The notes beneath the pieces are model-generated. The model saw only the letters and a list, made by a program, of their open reading frames with translations. It had not been told where the DNA came from and made no database searches. 64,000 nucleotides of DNA from Spirochaetaceae bacterium (GTDB taxonomy: Bacteria; Spirochaetota; Spirochaetia; Treponematales; Treponemataceae). The stretch lies in assembly GCA_017416145.1 (NCBI GenBank), contig JAFQDD010000007.1:1-64000 (forward strand), written 5' to 3'. The translations under genes and the position numbers were made by a program. Positions 8,963-18,600 of this stretch are shown here, piece by piece. Every line of letters begins with the position of its first letter. Positions within the stretch are counted from its first letter, which is position 1.

Positions 8963-10731
8963 GTGAAGTAATTGGAAAAATAACTAGAATTTCGGGACCA
9001 ATTGTTTATGCAGAAGGTCTTGAATCCTGTGGATTATATGATGTTGTGGATGTGGGAAATGCAAAACTAATTGGAGAAATAATTCGCCAAAAAGAAGGAA
9101 TTGCTACAATCCAAGTTTACGAAGATGATACTGGAATGAAAATTGGTGAAGAAGTTGTTTGTAAAAAGCGACCTCTTTCAGTTCGTCTAGGTCCAGGCCT
9201 TGTTGGAACAATTTATGACGGAATCCAGCGTCCTCTTGAAAATATGTACAATGATGCAGGTTGTTTTTTGCTTCCGGGACAGAGAACAGAACCATTAAAC
9301 ACAGAAAAAAAGTGGGATTTTGTGCCTTGTAAAAATCAAGGTGATTCAATTTTCCCAGGATGTGTAATTGGAACAGTACAAGAAACTTCTTCAATTATGC
9401 ACAAAATTATGGTTCCACCAAATATTAAAGGAAAAACTTTAGCATCAATTTCTGGTCAAGCGTCTTTTACAATAAATGATGTGGTGGCTGAAACAGATTT
9501 AGGCGAAAAAATTTATCTTTCACAATATTGGCCAGTTAGAAAACCTCGACCATATTCCCAAAAATTAACTGTTTCTGAACCTTTGGTTACAGGTCAGCGG
9601 GTTATAGATGTGTTTTTCCCACTTTCAAAAGGAGGAACAGCTGCAATTCCTGGTGGCTTTGGAACTGGTAAAACTATGACACAACACGCCGTTGCAAAAT
9701 GGTGCGACGCTGACTTAATTGTTTATATTGGCTGTGGTGAGCGTGGAAACGAAATGACAGACGTTTTAACTGAATTTCCATCCCTTATTGACCCAAGAAC
9801 AGGTCGCTCCTTGATGGAAAGAACAATCTTAATTGCAAATACTTCCAATATGCCAGTGGCAGCCCGTGAAGTTTCTTTGTATTCAGGTATCACTTTGGCA
9901 GAATATTACCGTGATATGGGAATGGATGTGGCAATTATGGCAGATTCCACAAGCCGCTGGGCAGAAGCCTTGCGTGAACTTTCAGGACGTATGGAAGAAA
10001 TGCCTGCAGAAGAAGGTTTCCCAGCTTATTTGCCAACACGACTTGCAGAGTTTTACGAAAGAGCCGGTCGTGTAAATGCTTTGTGCCAAGAAGAAGGTTC
10101 TGTTTCTGTAATTGGTGCTGTATCTCCACCTGGTGGTGATTTTTCTGAGCCTGTTACCCAACACACAAAGCGGTTTATTCGCTGCTTTTGGGCGTTAGAC
10201 AGAGAACTTGCCAACGCAAGACATTATCCTGCCATTGGCTGGATAGATTCCTACTCAGAATACGCAGAAGAAGTTCGAGATTGGTGGGATAAGTTTGATC
10301 CACGTTGGGCTGGAATTCGCTTAGAAGCTTTGGAATTGCTAAAAAAGGAACAGCGATTAGAGCAAATTGTTCGCCTAATTGGTCCAGATGCTTTGCCAGA
10401 TACAGAACGCCTTGTTCTTTCCGTTGCAGAAATGATAAAAAACGGCTTTTTGCAACAAAACGCTTTTGACGAAGTTGATGTTTACTCAGTTCCAGAAAAA
10501 CAGATTCTTATTCTTCAGTTGATGATTGGCTTTTACAAACGAGCTTTGGGAGTAATCAAACAAGGTTGTCCATTGCTAAAAATCAATACATTAACTTGTA
10601 AAGAGGAAATTATTCGTATAAAAACTTCTGTTCCAAATGATAAACTTGAAATGATAAAAGAAGTAGAAAATCATTTTGAAAATGAATTTGGAAATCTAGA
10701 AAGACTTTATCGCAAGGTGGAAACAATATGA
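8959..10731 (+). CDS. atpA: V-type ATPase catalytic subunit A
   Basis: Subunit A is the catalytic head subunit that binds and turns over ATP. The protein (590 residues) is full length, with the N-terminal barrel, the bulge domain typical of A subunits, Walker A GGFGTGKT at 232-239 and the conserved stretch [19 protein letters not shown]. Rotary coupling with subunits B, D, F and C is established for the family. The gene overlaps E upstream and B downstream by 4 bp each. The direction in vivo (ATP-driven ion export or ATP synthesis) cannot be decided from sequence. Confidence 0.97.
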   Translation: MSEVIGKITRISGPIVYAEGLESCGLYDVVDVGNAKLIGEIIRQKEGIATIQVYEDDTGMKIGEEVVCKKRPLSVRLGPGLVGTIYDGIQRPLENMYNDAGCFLLPGQRTEPLNTEKKWDFVPCKNQGDSIFPGCVIGTVQETSSIMHKIMVPPNIKGKTLASISGQASFTINDVVAETDLGEKIYLSQYWPVRKPRPYSQKLTVSEPLVTGQRVIDVFFPLSKGGTAAIPGGFGTGKTMTQHAVAKWCDADLIVYIGCGERGNEMTDVLTEFPSLIDPRTGRSLMERTILIANTSNMPVAAREVSLYSGITLAEYYRDMGMDVAIMADSTSRWAEALRELSGRMEEMPAEEGFPAYLPTRLAEFYERAGRVNALCQEEGSVSVIGAVSPPGGDFSEPVTQHTKRFIRCFWALDRELANARHYPAIGWIDSYSEYAEEVRDWWDKFDPRWAGIRLEALELLKKEQRLEQIVRLIGPDALPDTERLVLSVAEMIKNGFLQQNAFDEVDVYSVPEKQILILQLMIGFYKRALGVIKQGCPLLKINTLTCKEEIIRIKTSVPNDKLEMIKEVENHFENEFGNLERLYRKVETI

Positions 10732-12104
10732 AAGGCATAGAATATAAAGGTGTAAATTCTGTAGATGGTCCTATCATCGTTGTAAAACGTAGCGAAAATG
10801 TTTTTTATGGTGAAATTGTTGCAATTCGAGATAGATACGGGGAAAAACGTACAGGACGAATTATTGATATTTCTGAAGAAGTTGCTATTGTACAAGTTTT
10901 TGGAACAACAACTGGAATAGATTTAGACGATTCTTCCATCGAATTTTTAGAATCTCCAATGGAATTGCGAGTTGGAGAAGGTTTGCTTGGTCGTATTTTC
11001 AACGGACTTGGAAAACCAATTGACGGATATCCAGAAATTATTTCTTCAAAAAAAGTAAACGTAAACGGATATCCAATTAATCCATACGCTAGAATTTATC
11101 CACGGGATTTTATTCAAACAGGAATTTCTTCCATTGACGGAATGAATACTTTGATTCGTGGGCAAAAATTACCAATTTTTAGCGGAAACGGTCTTCCACA
11201 TAACAGACTTGCAGCCCAAATTATTCGTCAGGCAAAAATCTTAAATAGCGATGAAAACTTTGTTATGGTTTTTGCAGGAATGGGAATTAAATACGACGTT
11301 GCAGAATTTTTCAAAAATACGTTTGAAAAGTCTGGTGTTTTGTCAAAAGTTGTTATGTTCCAATCTTTGGCAGATGCACCTTCAATCGAAAGAATTATTA
11401 CTCCACGATGTGCCCTAACAGCAGCAGAATATCTTGCTTATGAAAAAGGTATGCACGTTTTGGTTGTAATGACAGATATGACAAACTATTGTGAAGCTCT
11501 TCGAGAAATTTCTACAACTCGTGGAGAAGTTCCTGGTAGAAAAGGTTATCCAGGTTATTTGTACTCTGATTTGGCTGAAATTTACGAACGAGCTGGAAAA
11601 ATTAAAGGGTCTAATGGTTCAATTACCCAAATACCAATATTAACTATGCCAAATGATGATATTAGCCATCCAATCCCAGACTTAACAGGTTACATCACCG
11701 AGGGACAAATTGTTCTTGATAGAGAACTTTCTCAAAAAGGTATGTATCCGCCAGTGGCAGGTTTACCAAGTTTGAGCCGTCTAATGAAAGATGGAATCGG
11801 TAAAGGCATGACAAGAGAAGATCACAAAGACGTTTCAAGTCAGCTTTTCGCAGCTTACTCAAAGGTAAAATCAATTAGAAATCTTGCATCAATTATTGGG
11901 GAAGAAGAACTTTCGCCACTAGATAAACAATATCTAAAATTTGGTGAAAGATTTGAAAAAGAGTTTTTATCCCAAGGAGAATACGAAAATCGTTCTATTG
12001 AAGAAACTCTTACAATCGGGTGGAAAGTTTTAAAAGAACTTCCAAAATCAGAGTTATACAGAATATCTCCTGATTATATTGAAAAATATTGGACGGAAGA
12101 ATAA
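10728..12104 (+). CDS. atpB: V-type ATPase regulatory subunit B
   Basis: Subunit B is the non-catalytic nucleotide-site subunit alternating with A in the hexameric head. The protein (458 residues) shows the family blocks [40 protein letters not shown] in place of a Walker A loop, and [15 protein letters not shown]. The missing P-loop lysine is normal for B subunits. Its ATG overlaps the TGA of subunit A, and the D gene begins 3 bp after its stop codon. Confidence 0.97.
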   Translation: MKGIEYKGVNSVDGPIIVVKRSENVFYGEIVAIRDRYGEKRTGRIIDISEEVAIVQVFGTTTGIDLDDSSIEFLESPMELRVGEGLLGRIFNGLGKPIDGYPEIISSKKVNVNGYPINPYARIYPRDFIQTGISSIDGMNTLIRGQKLPIFSGNGLPHNRLAAQIIRQAKILNSDENFVMVFAGMGIKYDVAEFFKNTFEKSGVLSKVVMFQSLADAPSIERIITPRCALTAAEYLAYEKGMHVLVVMTDMTNYCEALREISTTRGEVPGRKGYPGYLYSDLAEIYERAGKIKGSNGSITQIPILTMPNDDISHPIPDLTGYITEGQIVLDRELSQKGMYPPVAGLPSLSRLMKDGIGKGMTREDHKDVSSQLFAAYSKVKSIRNLASIIGEEELSPLDKQYLKFGERFEKEFLSQGEYENRSIEETLTIGWKVLKELPKSELYRISPDYIEKYWTEE

Positions 12105-12107
12105 AAA

Positions 12108-12728
12108 ATGGCTAAATTGAACATAGCTCCAACAAAATCAAATCTTCTCCACATAAAAGAACAATTAGCAGTTGCAGAAGATGGATATGAACTTCTTGAA
12201 CAAAAGCGTGAAATCCTTGTTATGGAGTTAATGCGTTTAGTTGAAAAAGTAAAACTTTTAGAGCAAAAAATTAACAAAAAAGTAAAAGAAGCATATCCAG
12301 AGCTAAAAAAAATGCTTATGACTGTTGGTGGCGACCGAGTAGAGCGAATTTCAAAAGCTATCCACTATGATTTTTTGATTACGGAAAAAACTCAAATTAT
12401 TGGTGGTATGACTTTTAATTCTATTGATGTAGAACTGCCAAAAAAACAGTTGTTTTATTCCTATACAGATTCTTTTGCCAATACCGATAAAGTTATGTCA
12501 GATTTTTTTGATTTACTTGCTTTGCTTACAGAAATGGCTTCAATCCGTACTATTGTTTGGCGACTTGCTACAGAAGTAAAAAAAACACAACGACGAGTAA
12601 ACGCCCTTGACAAAATGGTTATTCCACAAAATCGAGAAACAAAAAAATATATCGAAGGCGTTTTAGAAGAACGAGAAAGAGAAAATGTTTTTGTTCTAAA
12701 AACCTTAAAATCAAGGAGAGATGGATAA
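12108..12728 (+). CDS. atpD: V-type ATPase subunit D
   Basis: Subunit D is the central rotor shaft inside the A3B3 head. The protein (206 residues) has the expected two long antiparallel helices: the N-terminal block APTKSNLLHIKEQLAVAEDGYELLEQKREIL and the C-terminal block TQRRVNALDKMVIPQNRETKKYIEGVLEERERE. It is the last V-ATPase gene in the run. The universal stress protein starts at the base after its stop codon. Confidence 0.95.
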   Translation: MAKLNIAPTKSNLLHIKEQLAVAEDGYELLEQKREILVMELMRLVEKVKLLEQKINKKVKEAYPELKKMLMTVGGDRVERISKAIHYDFLITEKTQIIGGMTFNSIDVELPKKQLFYSYTDSFANTDKVMSDFFDLLALLTEMASIRTIVWRLATEVKKTQRRVNALDKMVIPQNRETKKYIEGVLEERERENVFVLKTLKSRRDG

Positions 12729-13217
12729 ATGATAAGACCTTTGTATCGAAATGTTTTGGTTTTAATTAATGGTTCAGAATCCTCAATTCAAGCAGCAAAA
12801 TATGGAATCTTGATGTCGAAATTGTATCGCTGCAAACTAAAAGCAATTTATGTTGTTGATACAGCAACGCTAAAACAATTAACATTAAACAAGTTTTTTG
12901 TTTCTGAAGAGAGTAAAGAATACGAATCCAGTTTAACATCAGACGGACAGCGATATTTACAATATGTAGAAGATTTAGCAAAATCCAAGGGTGTAATCTT
13001 ACAAACAGAACTAAAAAGTGGTTCAATTTGGTCTGAAACTGTGGCAGCAGCAGAAAATATGGAAGCAGACCTCATTTTGCTTGGAGGATTAGATCCAAAT
13101 ATCAAAGATAAACATGATATTTTATCCTCTACATACAAAGAAATTCTTACAAATGCACCTTGCTCTGTTCAACTTGTGAAAGAAAAAATGATTGACCAAT
13201 TGTATAAACTTGCTTAA
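12729..13217 (+). CDS. universal stress protein (UspA family)
   Basis: This is a single Usp domain of 162 residues. It has the N-terminal strand NVLVLINGSESSIQAAKYGILMS and the C-terminal block DLILLGGLDPNIKDKHDILSSTYKEILTNAPCSVQLVK. The usual ATP-binding signature G-x2-G-x9-G-S/T is only partly kept (GGLDPN, then SSTYKEIL). ATP binding is therefore uncertain. The gene abuts the V-ATPase D gene with GGAGAG upstream inside the D coding end. Co-transcription with the ATPase suggests a link to energy or ion stress, which is inference. Confidence 0.85.
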   Translation: MIRPLYRNVLVLINGSESSIQAAKYGILMSKLYRCKLKAIYVVDTATLKQLTLNKFFVSEESKEYESSLTSDGQRYLQYVEDLAKSKGVILQTELKSGSIWSETVAAAENMEADLILLGGLDPNIKDKHDILSSTYKEILTNAPCSVQLVKEKMIDQLYKLA

Positions 13218-13229
13218 ATTTAGTATAAT
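13200..13229 (+). promoter_or_regulatory. internal promoter before the 136-residue protein
   Basis: TTGTAT at 13200-13205 and TATAAT at 13224-13229 are spaced by 18 bp, overlap the end of the Usp gene and lie 28 bp before the ATG at 13258. This probably gives the downstream genes a second transcription start. Confidence 0.5.
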
Positions 13230-13257
13230 AATTTAAACAAACACGTAAAGGATTATT

Positions 13258-13668
13258 ATGAGAACACTTATTTTATCATTTTTGAAAAAAGACAACGACA
13301 AACATCAAAAAATCTTAAAAAAACTGGAAGCAGCAGCTGTTGCCAATGGTCATTTAGTTGATGTAAAAGACGCAAAATTAGATAAAGATAATTTACACCT
13401 TACAATTTACGAATATATTGCAGTTGTAGTTCCAGCAACTCCATTTTCAGGAAAAAAAGTACCTGCTTTATTGCCAGAAGTTTTAGCTACTTGTGGAAAT
13501 GTTTCTGGTAAAAAAGGTTGTGCTTTAGTTATAAAAAGCGGACTATTTTCCCAAAAGTTTTGTAACACAGTTATGCGAAAAATGGAAAAAGAAGGCATGA
13601 TGATTGACTATTTTGAAGTGATAAATAACGTGGATCATGCAGCTTACGTTGGTAAAAAAATAGGCTAA
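13258..13668 (+). CDS. conserved hypothetical protein, flavodoxin-like pattern
   Basis: A 136-residue protein that I do not recognise as a named family. The order of strands and helices (RTLILSFLKKDNDKHQKILKKL, then IAVVVPATPFSGKKVPALLPE, then KGCALVIKSGLFSQKFCNTVMRKMEKEGM) resembles a flavodoxin-like alpha/beta fold. No flavin-binding loop can be named. It lies between Usp and a J-domain gene, 2 bp before the latter, behind its own putative promoter and an AAAGGA site. Confidence 0.6.
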   Translation: MRTLILSFLKKDNDKHQKILKKLEAAAVANGHLVDVKDAKLDKDNLHLTIYEYIAVVVPATPFSGKKVPALLPEVLATCGNVSGKKGCALVIKSGLFSQKFCNTVMRKMEKEGMMIDYFEVINNVDHAAYVGKKIG

Positions 13669-13670
13669 TT

Positions 13671-14489
13671 GTGCCCCAAGACTACTACAAAATTCTAGGT
13701 GTTTCTCCAACAGCAACAGCTTCTGAAATTAAAAGGGCATTTAGAAAAAAAGCTAAGCAATTACATCCTGATATTTTATCCTCACAAGACGAACTAAACT
13801 CTTCCCAAAAAGAAGAGTTTAGATTGGTTTTAAAAGCCTACGAAATTTTATCTGATCTTCATCAAAAATCAATGTTTGATGAAGAATACGACCTAAAAAC
13901 TCGTTATGAAAGAGGTTCAAAAAGCGAAAACTCTTTCAATTACAGAGAATGGCTTGCGGCTCGAACAGATGAAGAAAGCCAATGCAAACTTATTTTCTTT
14001 GATTTAATGCACAAAAACGAAGATGCAGCTGTAGCACTTTTTAAAAAACTCAACACAGAAATACCAAATTTTTCATTATCATATTGGTTTACTCGGGAAG
14101 ATTTTATGGACTATGGATTTATTCTTTCTGAAGAAATGATATTCCGAGGTGAATTTTATGATGCAATTTTGCTATTGCTTCAGATTATTAAAATGGAATA
14201 TTCCTATCCATATTTCAAAATATTTTTCCCAGAAGTATTGCTCCTAGCAAAAACAGTTTTAAAACGCCAGTTAGAAGGAACAGTTCCAGACGAACTTTTT
14301 TTAGACGCTTTAGAACGGGCTTTAGACTTAAACTTCCCAAAAAAAGATGAAGCTCACTTTTTCTTGAAAATGGCAGGAGCTTATGATAGACTAGGGGACG
14401 GAGCAACCGCCACAATTTGCATAAATGAAGCAAAAAAATTGGACAGCGGAATACACATCCCATTAAATCTAAAAAAATATATAATTTAA
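13671..14489 (+). CDS. J-domain (DnaJ-like) protein
   Basis: This is an Hsp70 co-chaperone-type protein of 272 residues. The N-terminal J domain (about 3-72) is complete, with YYKILGVSPTATASEIKRAFRKKAK and the essential HPD tripeptide near residue 33. It lacks the Gly/Phe region and the zinc fingers of DnaJ. The rest is a helical C-terminal part that looks TPR-like (ending in AGAYDRLGDGATATICINEAKKL). It is therefore a class III J protein, not DnaJ itself. The start is GTG at 13671, 2 bp after the preceding stop codon. Confidence 0.85.
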   Translation: MPQDYYKILGVSPTATASEIKRAFRKKAKQLHPDILSSQDELNSSQKEEFRLVLKAYEILSDLHQKSMFDEEYDLKTRYERGSKSENSFNYREWLAARTDEESQCKLIFFDLMHKNEDAAVALFKKLNTEIPNFSLSYWFTREDFMDYGFILSEEMIFRGEFYDAILLLLQIIKMEYSYPYFKIFFPEVLLLAKTVLKRQLEGTVPDELFLDALERALDLNFPKKDEAHFFLKMAGAYDRLGDGATATICINEAKKLDSGIHIPLNLKKYII

Positions 14490-14529
14490 GATTTTTCAAA
14501 ACAGAGGATTTTGAACAAAGGATTTTGAA

Positions 14530-15276
14530 ATGATACGATTAAAAAACGAAAAACAAATTGCAGGAATTAGAGAATCTTGCCACCTTTTAGCAGATTTGTA
14601 TAAATGGCTTATCCCCCAAGTTCAAGCTGGAATGAGCACAAGAGATATTGACGATTTGTGCGTGGAGTTTATTACAAAACACGGCGGAAAACCAGCTTGG
14701 TACCGAGAAGGCTTTGACGGAGCCGCTTGTATTTCCGTAAACGACGCTGTTATCCACGGAATTCCTAGCAAAAAGTTCAAAATCCACAATGGCGACATAG
14801 TTTCCCTAGACATCGGAATCGACCTAAACGGATATATCAGCGATTCAGCAGTAACAATTCCGGTTGGAAAAGTTTCAGAAGAAGCCGAACGACTAATGAC
14901 TGTTACAAAAGAATGTCTTGCAGCCGGAATTGCAGCTTGTAAAGTTGGAAATCGCATCAAAGACATTTCAAATGCTGTTTATGAAGTTGCATCAAAAGCT
15001 GGATTTGGTGTAGTTCACGAATTTTGCGGTCACGGAGTTGGCTTAGAAGTTCACGAAGACCCATCAATCCCAAATCTACCTTCACCAGGAGCAAACCCAC
15101 GAATACAGGCCGGAATGGTTTTGGCAATCGAACCAATGATAAACCTTGGCACTGGCGATGTTTGCGTTCTAGATGACGACTGGACAATCGTTACCGCCGA
15201 CGGAAAACTCTCCGCCCACGAAGAACACACTGTAGCAGTTTTCCAAGACCACACAGAAATTCTAACTCTAAGATAA
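14530..15276 (+). CDS. map: type I methionine aminopeptidase
   Basis: This enzyme removes the initiator methionine from nascent proteins in the cytoplasm. The 248-residue protein has the short bacterial type I form. All five metal ligands are present: Asp94, Asp105, His168, Glu201 and Glu232, with the same mutual spacing as in the E. coli enzyme. An AAAGGA site precedes the ATG. The gene lies 40 bp after the J-domain gene and ends just before a strongly palindromic element at 15282-15390. Confidence 0.96.
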   Translation: MIRLKNEKQIAGIRESCHLLADLYKWLIPQVQAGMSTRDIDDLCVEFITKHGGKPAWYREGFDGAACISVNDAVIHGIPSKKFKIHNGDIVSLDIGIDLNGYISDSAVTIPVGKVSEEAERLMTVTKECLAAGIAACKVGNRIKDISNAVYEVASKAGFGVVHEFCGHGVGLEVHEDPSIPNLPSPGANPRIQAGMVLAIEPMINLGTGDVCVLDDDWTIVTADGKLSAHEEHTVAVFQDHTEILTLR

Positions 15277-15281
15277 AATAT

Positions 15282-15390
15282 ATTAGGAGCAACCAAAATC
15301 CCCTTGGTTCCAGCCAACCGGGGTTCCGGCCTACGCCTCCATTCTAGGTTGCTCCGTTTCACTTCACAACCTAGAACTAACGCCCCTAAT
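15282..15390. repeat. GC-richer nested palindromic element
   Basis: A 109-bp element contrasts with its AT-rich surroundings. Its ends (ATTAGGAGC at 15282-15290 and GCCCCTAAT at 15382-15390) pair with one mismatch. Inside, GGAGCAACC (15286-15294) pairs with GGTTGCTCC (15347-15355). CCCC..GGTT (15300-15309) pairs with AACCGGGG (15316-15323). TTCTAGGTTG (15342-15351) pairs with CAACCTAGAA (15367-15376). The pairings compete, so it could be an RNA switch, a termination region for map, or a dispersed palindromic repeat. The rest of the gap (15391-15593) is AT-rich with no feature that I can support. Confidence 0.6.
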
Positions 15391-15614
15391 GTCTGGGCTA
15401 AGCTTATTCAAAACTCTCTCCCAAAATTCGCTTTTAAAAAGAAAGACTTTACATTTTTAATAAAAAAACTGAATCATTAAAAAAAATCTCAATAAATATA
15501 AATTCTTAAAAAAAAATCATTTTTTTTCCCAAAAACACCCATTTTTTTTAAACTTTTTGAATTTTTTTTCTTATTAGTTAGTAAGAAAATTTTTTGAAAA
15601 AAAGGATGGGGAAA

Positions 15615-18600
15615 ATGACAAAAATTAAGTCGAAAATCTTATTTTTAATCTTACTAATACTTTTCGGATTTATTAACCAACAAAAAGTTTATAGTTGCAG
15701 TGGATATTATATTGGTGAAGCATATATTACAGAACTTTGTAGTTCCTACTGTAATGTATGTGAAAGTTGTGGCTGTACTTGTGATAATTGGTATAATCCA
15801 GGTGGTGGTTCTCCAGATGATCCAGATGATCCAGATGACCCAGATGAACCAAGTACACCACAATATTATTGTTCATGTGGGGCATCTGTTTCATCATCTG
15901 GAGAAACTTGCAGCACATGCAAAGCAGAAGCATTAGACAATCAAAAAGATAAAACAAAAGAAGCAGAAAAAGATTTAGAAAATCTCGACAAAGAAACAAA
16001 TCCTCTTTTAGAAGGTGAACCTAGAGTAAATGGTGCAGAAGTTGAGGCTGAGAAAACTCAAGCCGAGCAGGAAGAAGAAGAAAAAAAACAAAAAGAGCAA
16101 GAAGAACAGGAAAAAGAACAAGCCAAGGAAAACACAAAAAAAGATGAACAAGGGAAAAAATCTACAACAACTGGAGACCCAATTAGAATTACAAATGGAG
16201 AGTTTGTTCAAACTGAAACAGATTTTTCAACAAAAAGCTTTATAATAAACAGAATTTATACAAGTTTTAACAAAAGTGTAGGAAGTTTTGGAGAAGGTTT
16301 TTTTACAATTTTAGACGAAGGAATAATTCGTGGACTTGATATTAAAATTGATGAAAAAATCACTCTGTACAAAAATCATATCCAAGAATTAGATAGTCAA
16401 AAAATCAACTTAATCTCAATTATTGAAACTACTTACAATACAGATAATTATAAAAATGCAATGTCAATTTTAAACGATAAAATTTCTGAATGTGAACAAC
16501 TAAAAAATCATTTTTATGATTTATTAGAAAATGCTGAAGAAATAAAACAATTAGTTAGCGATTCATATTTAATTTTTGAAGCAGAAGTAAATTATCAAAA
16601 TATCCAAAATAAAATTCAAGAAATCACAAATCTTCAAAATCATTTATATTCCAACAAAAATATTTTAACAAAGACTCTAGAAGAAATTGAAAAAATAGAA
16701 TCAAATATTTTGTTAAAAAATAATGAATTAGCGTTTTTGTATGAACAAAAGTCAATAAACCAACAAATTAAAAATACAAACACTCGAAGCAGTTTTGAAA
16801 ATTTACCAAGAGAATATTTTGAAGGAGGGAAAAGTACTTTAACTTTAATCGAGGGCAATTCAGGAATCAAACGCTTTTTGTTAGAAAGTGAATCAGAAAA
16901 AAACTGGATTCTCTTAAATGAAGATAATTCTTTGAATTATAAAGAAAAAATCTCTGAAACAGAAAATGGTTATATCTATTATCAAAAAAATGGTGAAATA
17001 AAAACTTATAATGCAAATGGTTTTTTAATTGAAATTCAAGATGTAAATGGCAACAAAACTACTTTTTCTAGAGAAGAAAATAATCAAATTATCGACATTC
17101 AAACTCCTGAAAACCAAAAATATAAAGTTTATTACAATGCAAAAGGACTTATATCCAATATTCAACATGAAAATAGTGGAAAACAATACAAATATTTTTA
17201 TGAAAATAATAAACTTAAAAAAGTAATATCACCGGAAAACCTTACATATGAATATATTTATAACTCAGAAAATGGACTTTTAGCAAAGTTTATAAAACCA
17301 GATGGAAGTTACACAGCTTATTTTCACGAAGAAAAAGATAAAAATCAAAATATTTTGACTACAAGCACAGAAAATGAAGAAGGTTTTAGAGAAAATTTTG
17401 ACTTTTATCCAGATGAAAAAATCACAATTTACACAAATCACGATGGAGAACAAACTGTATATTTCTTTGATGAAAATGGAAAAACAACAAAAATAACTGA
17501 TTCAAGTGGCAATGTTCAAGAAAATGACTATGATTCAAAAGGAAATCTCATTTCCCAAACTAACAATAATATATTAACAAAACTTTTTTATGATGATAAT
17601 CAAAATCTTATAAAACAAGAAATTACAGATTATAATGATAAAACATCAACTGTAATCACAACTCGTTATCAATATGATAATTTTGGAAATATCACAAAAT
17701 ACGTAGATGGAGATGGAATTGTTTACGATTATGTTCGTGATTCTCGAGGAAATCTTAAAAATTACAAAGTAAATAATGTTAATTTGATAAGTTTCAACTA
17801 TGACGAATCTGGACTTATTACGAAAATCACAGAATTGATTGATGAAACAAGTGGAAATTATAAAATTACTGAATATCTTTATGATGAAAATCAAAACAAG
17901 ATTCAGGAAAAAAGTGGAAATCGGCAAGTTGATTATGAATATGATGAAGAAAATCGACTTGTAAAAACTTATTTGAATGGAAATCTAGAAACCGAGATTT
18001 TTTACACAGATTTTACAACCAAAATTAAACAAAAAAACGGATTAGAAGTGCTTTATGAATATAATAATCGCTTTGACTTAGTGAAAAAAACGGAAACTGA
18101 TACAATTCTAAATCAATGTCATACAACAAATTATAAATATGATGCAAGACATTTATTGGTTGAGGAAAAAATTGATTTTGAAAAAACTCAGTATAGATAT
18201 TCAGCTTTTGGAACTGAAGAAGGGATTTTAAAAACAAGTGAAAAATCAAATCAAGGATTTTATGTTTTCACGAAAAAAACTGGAAGTAAACAAACAAGAA
18301 CAGAAGGCGTTTTTGAAGTAAATAAAATAAAAGAAAAATATCCAAGACTTTTAGAAAAACCTTTTTATCAATGGTCTGAAGCAGAATTGGAGCAATTAGA
18401 AGAAAATGCCACTAGTAAAAAATCGAGTTTACAAGAATATTTCGCTAGTGAAAATGCTATCTTAGTAAAAGATCCTTTGGAGCGAGAAATTGTGTATAAA
18501 TACAATTTCCAAAATCAACTTGAAAGTTTATCAAATCTTGGAGATGGTACAGAAACTCAAACATTAAGCTATAATTACACAAAAGCTGGAAGAATTGAAA

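Noticed and set aside
15813-15850. CRISPR-like or satellite array in the Asp-Pro repeat region
   Set aside because: The short CCAGATGAT repeats are coding (Asp-Pro-Asp) in the RHS N-terminus and have no spacers.
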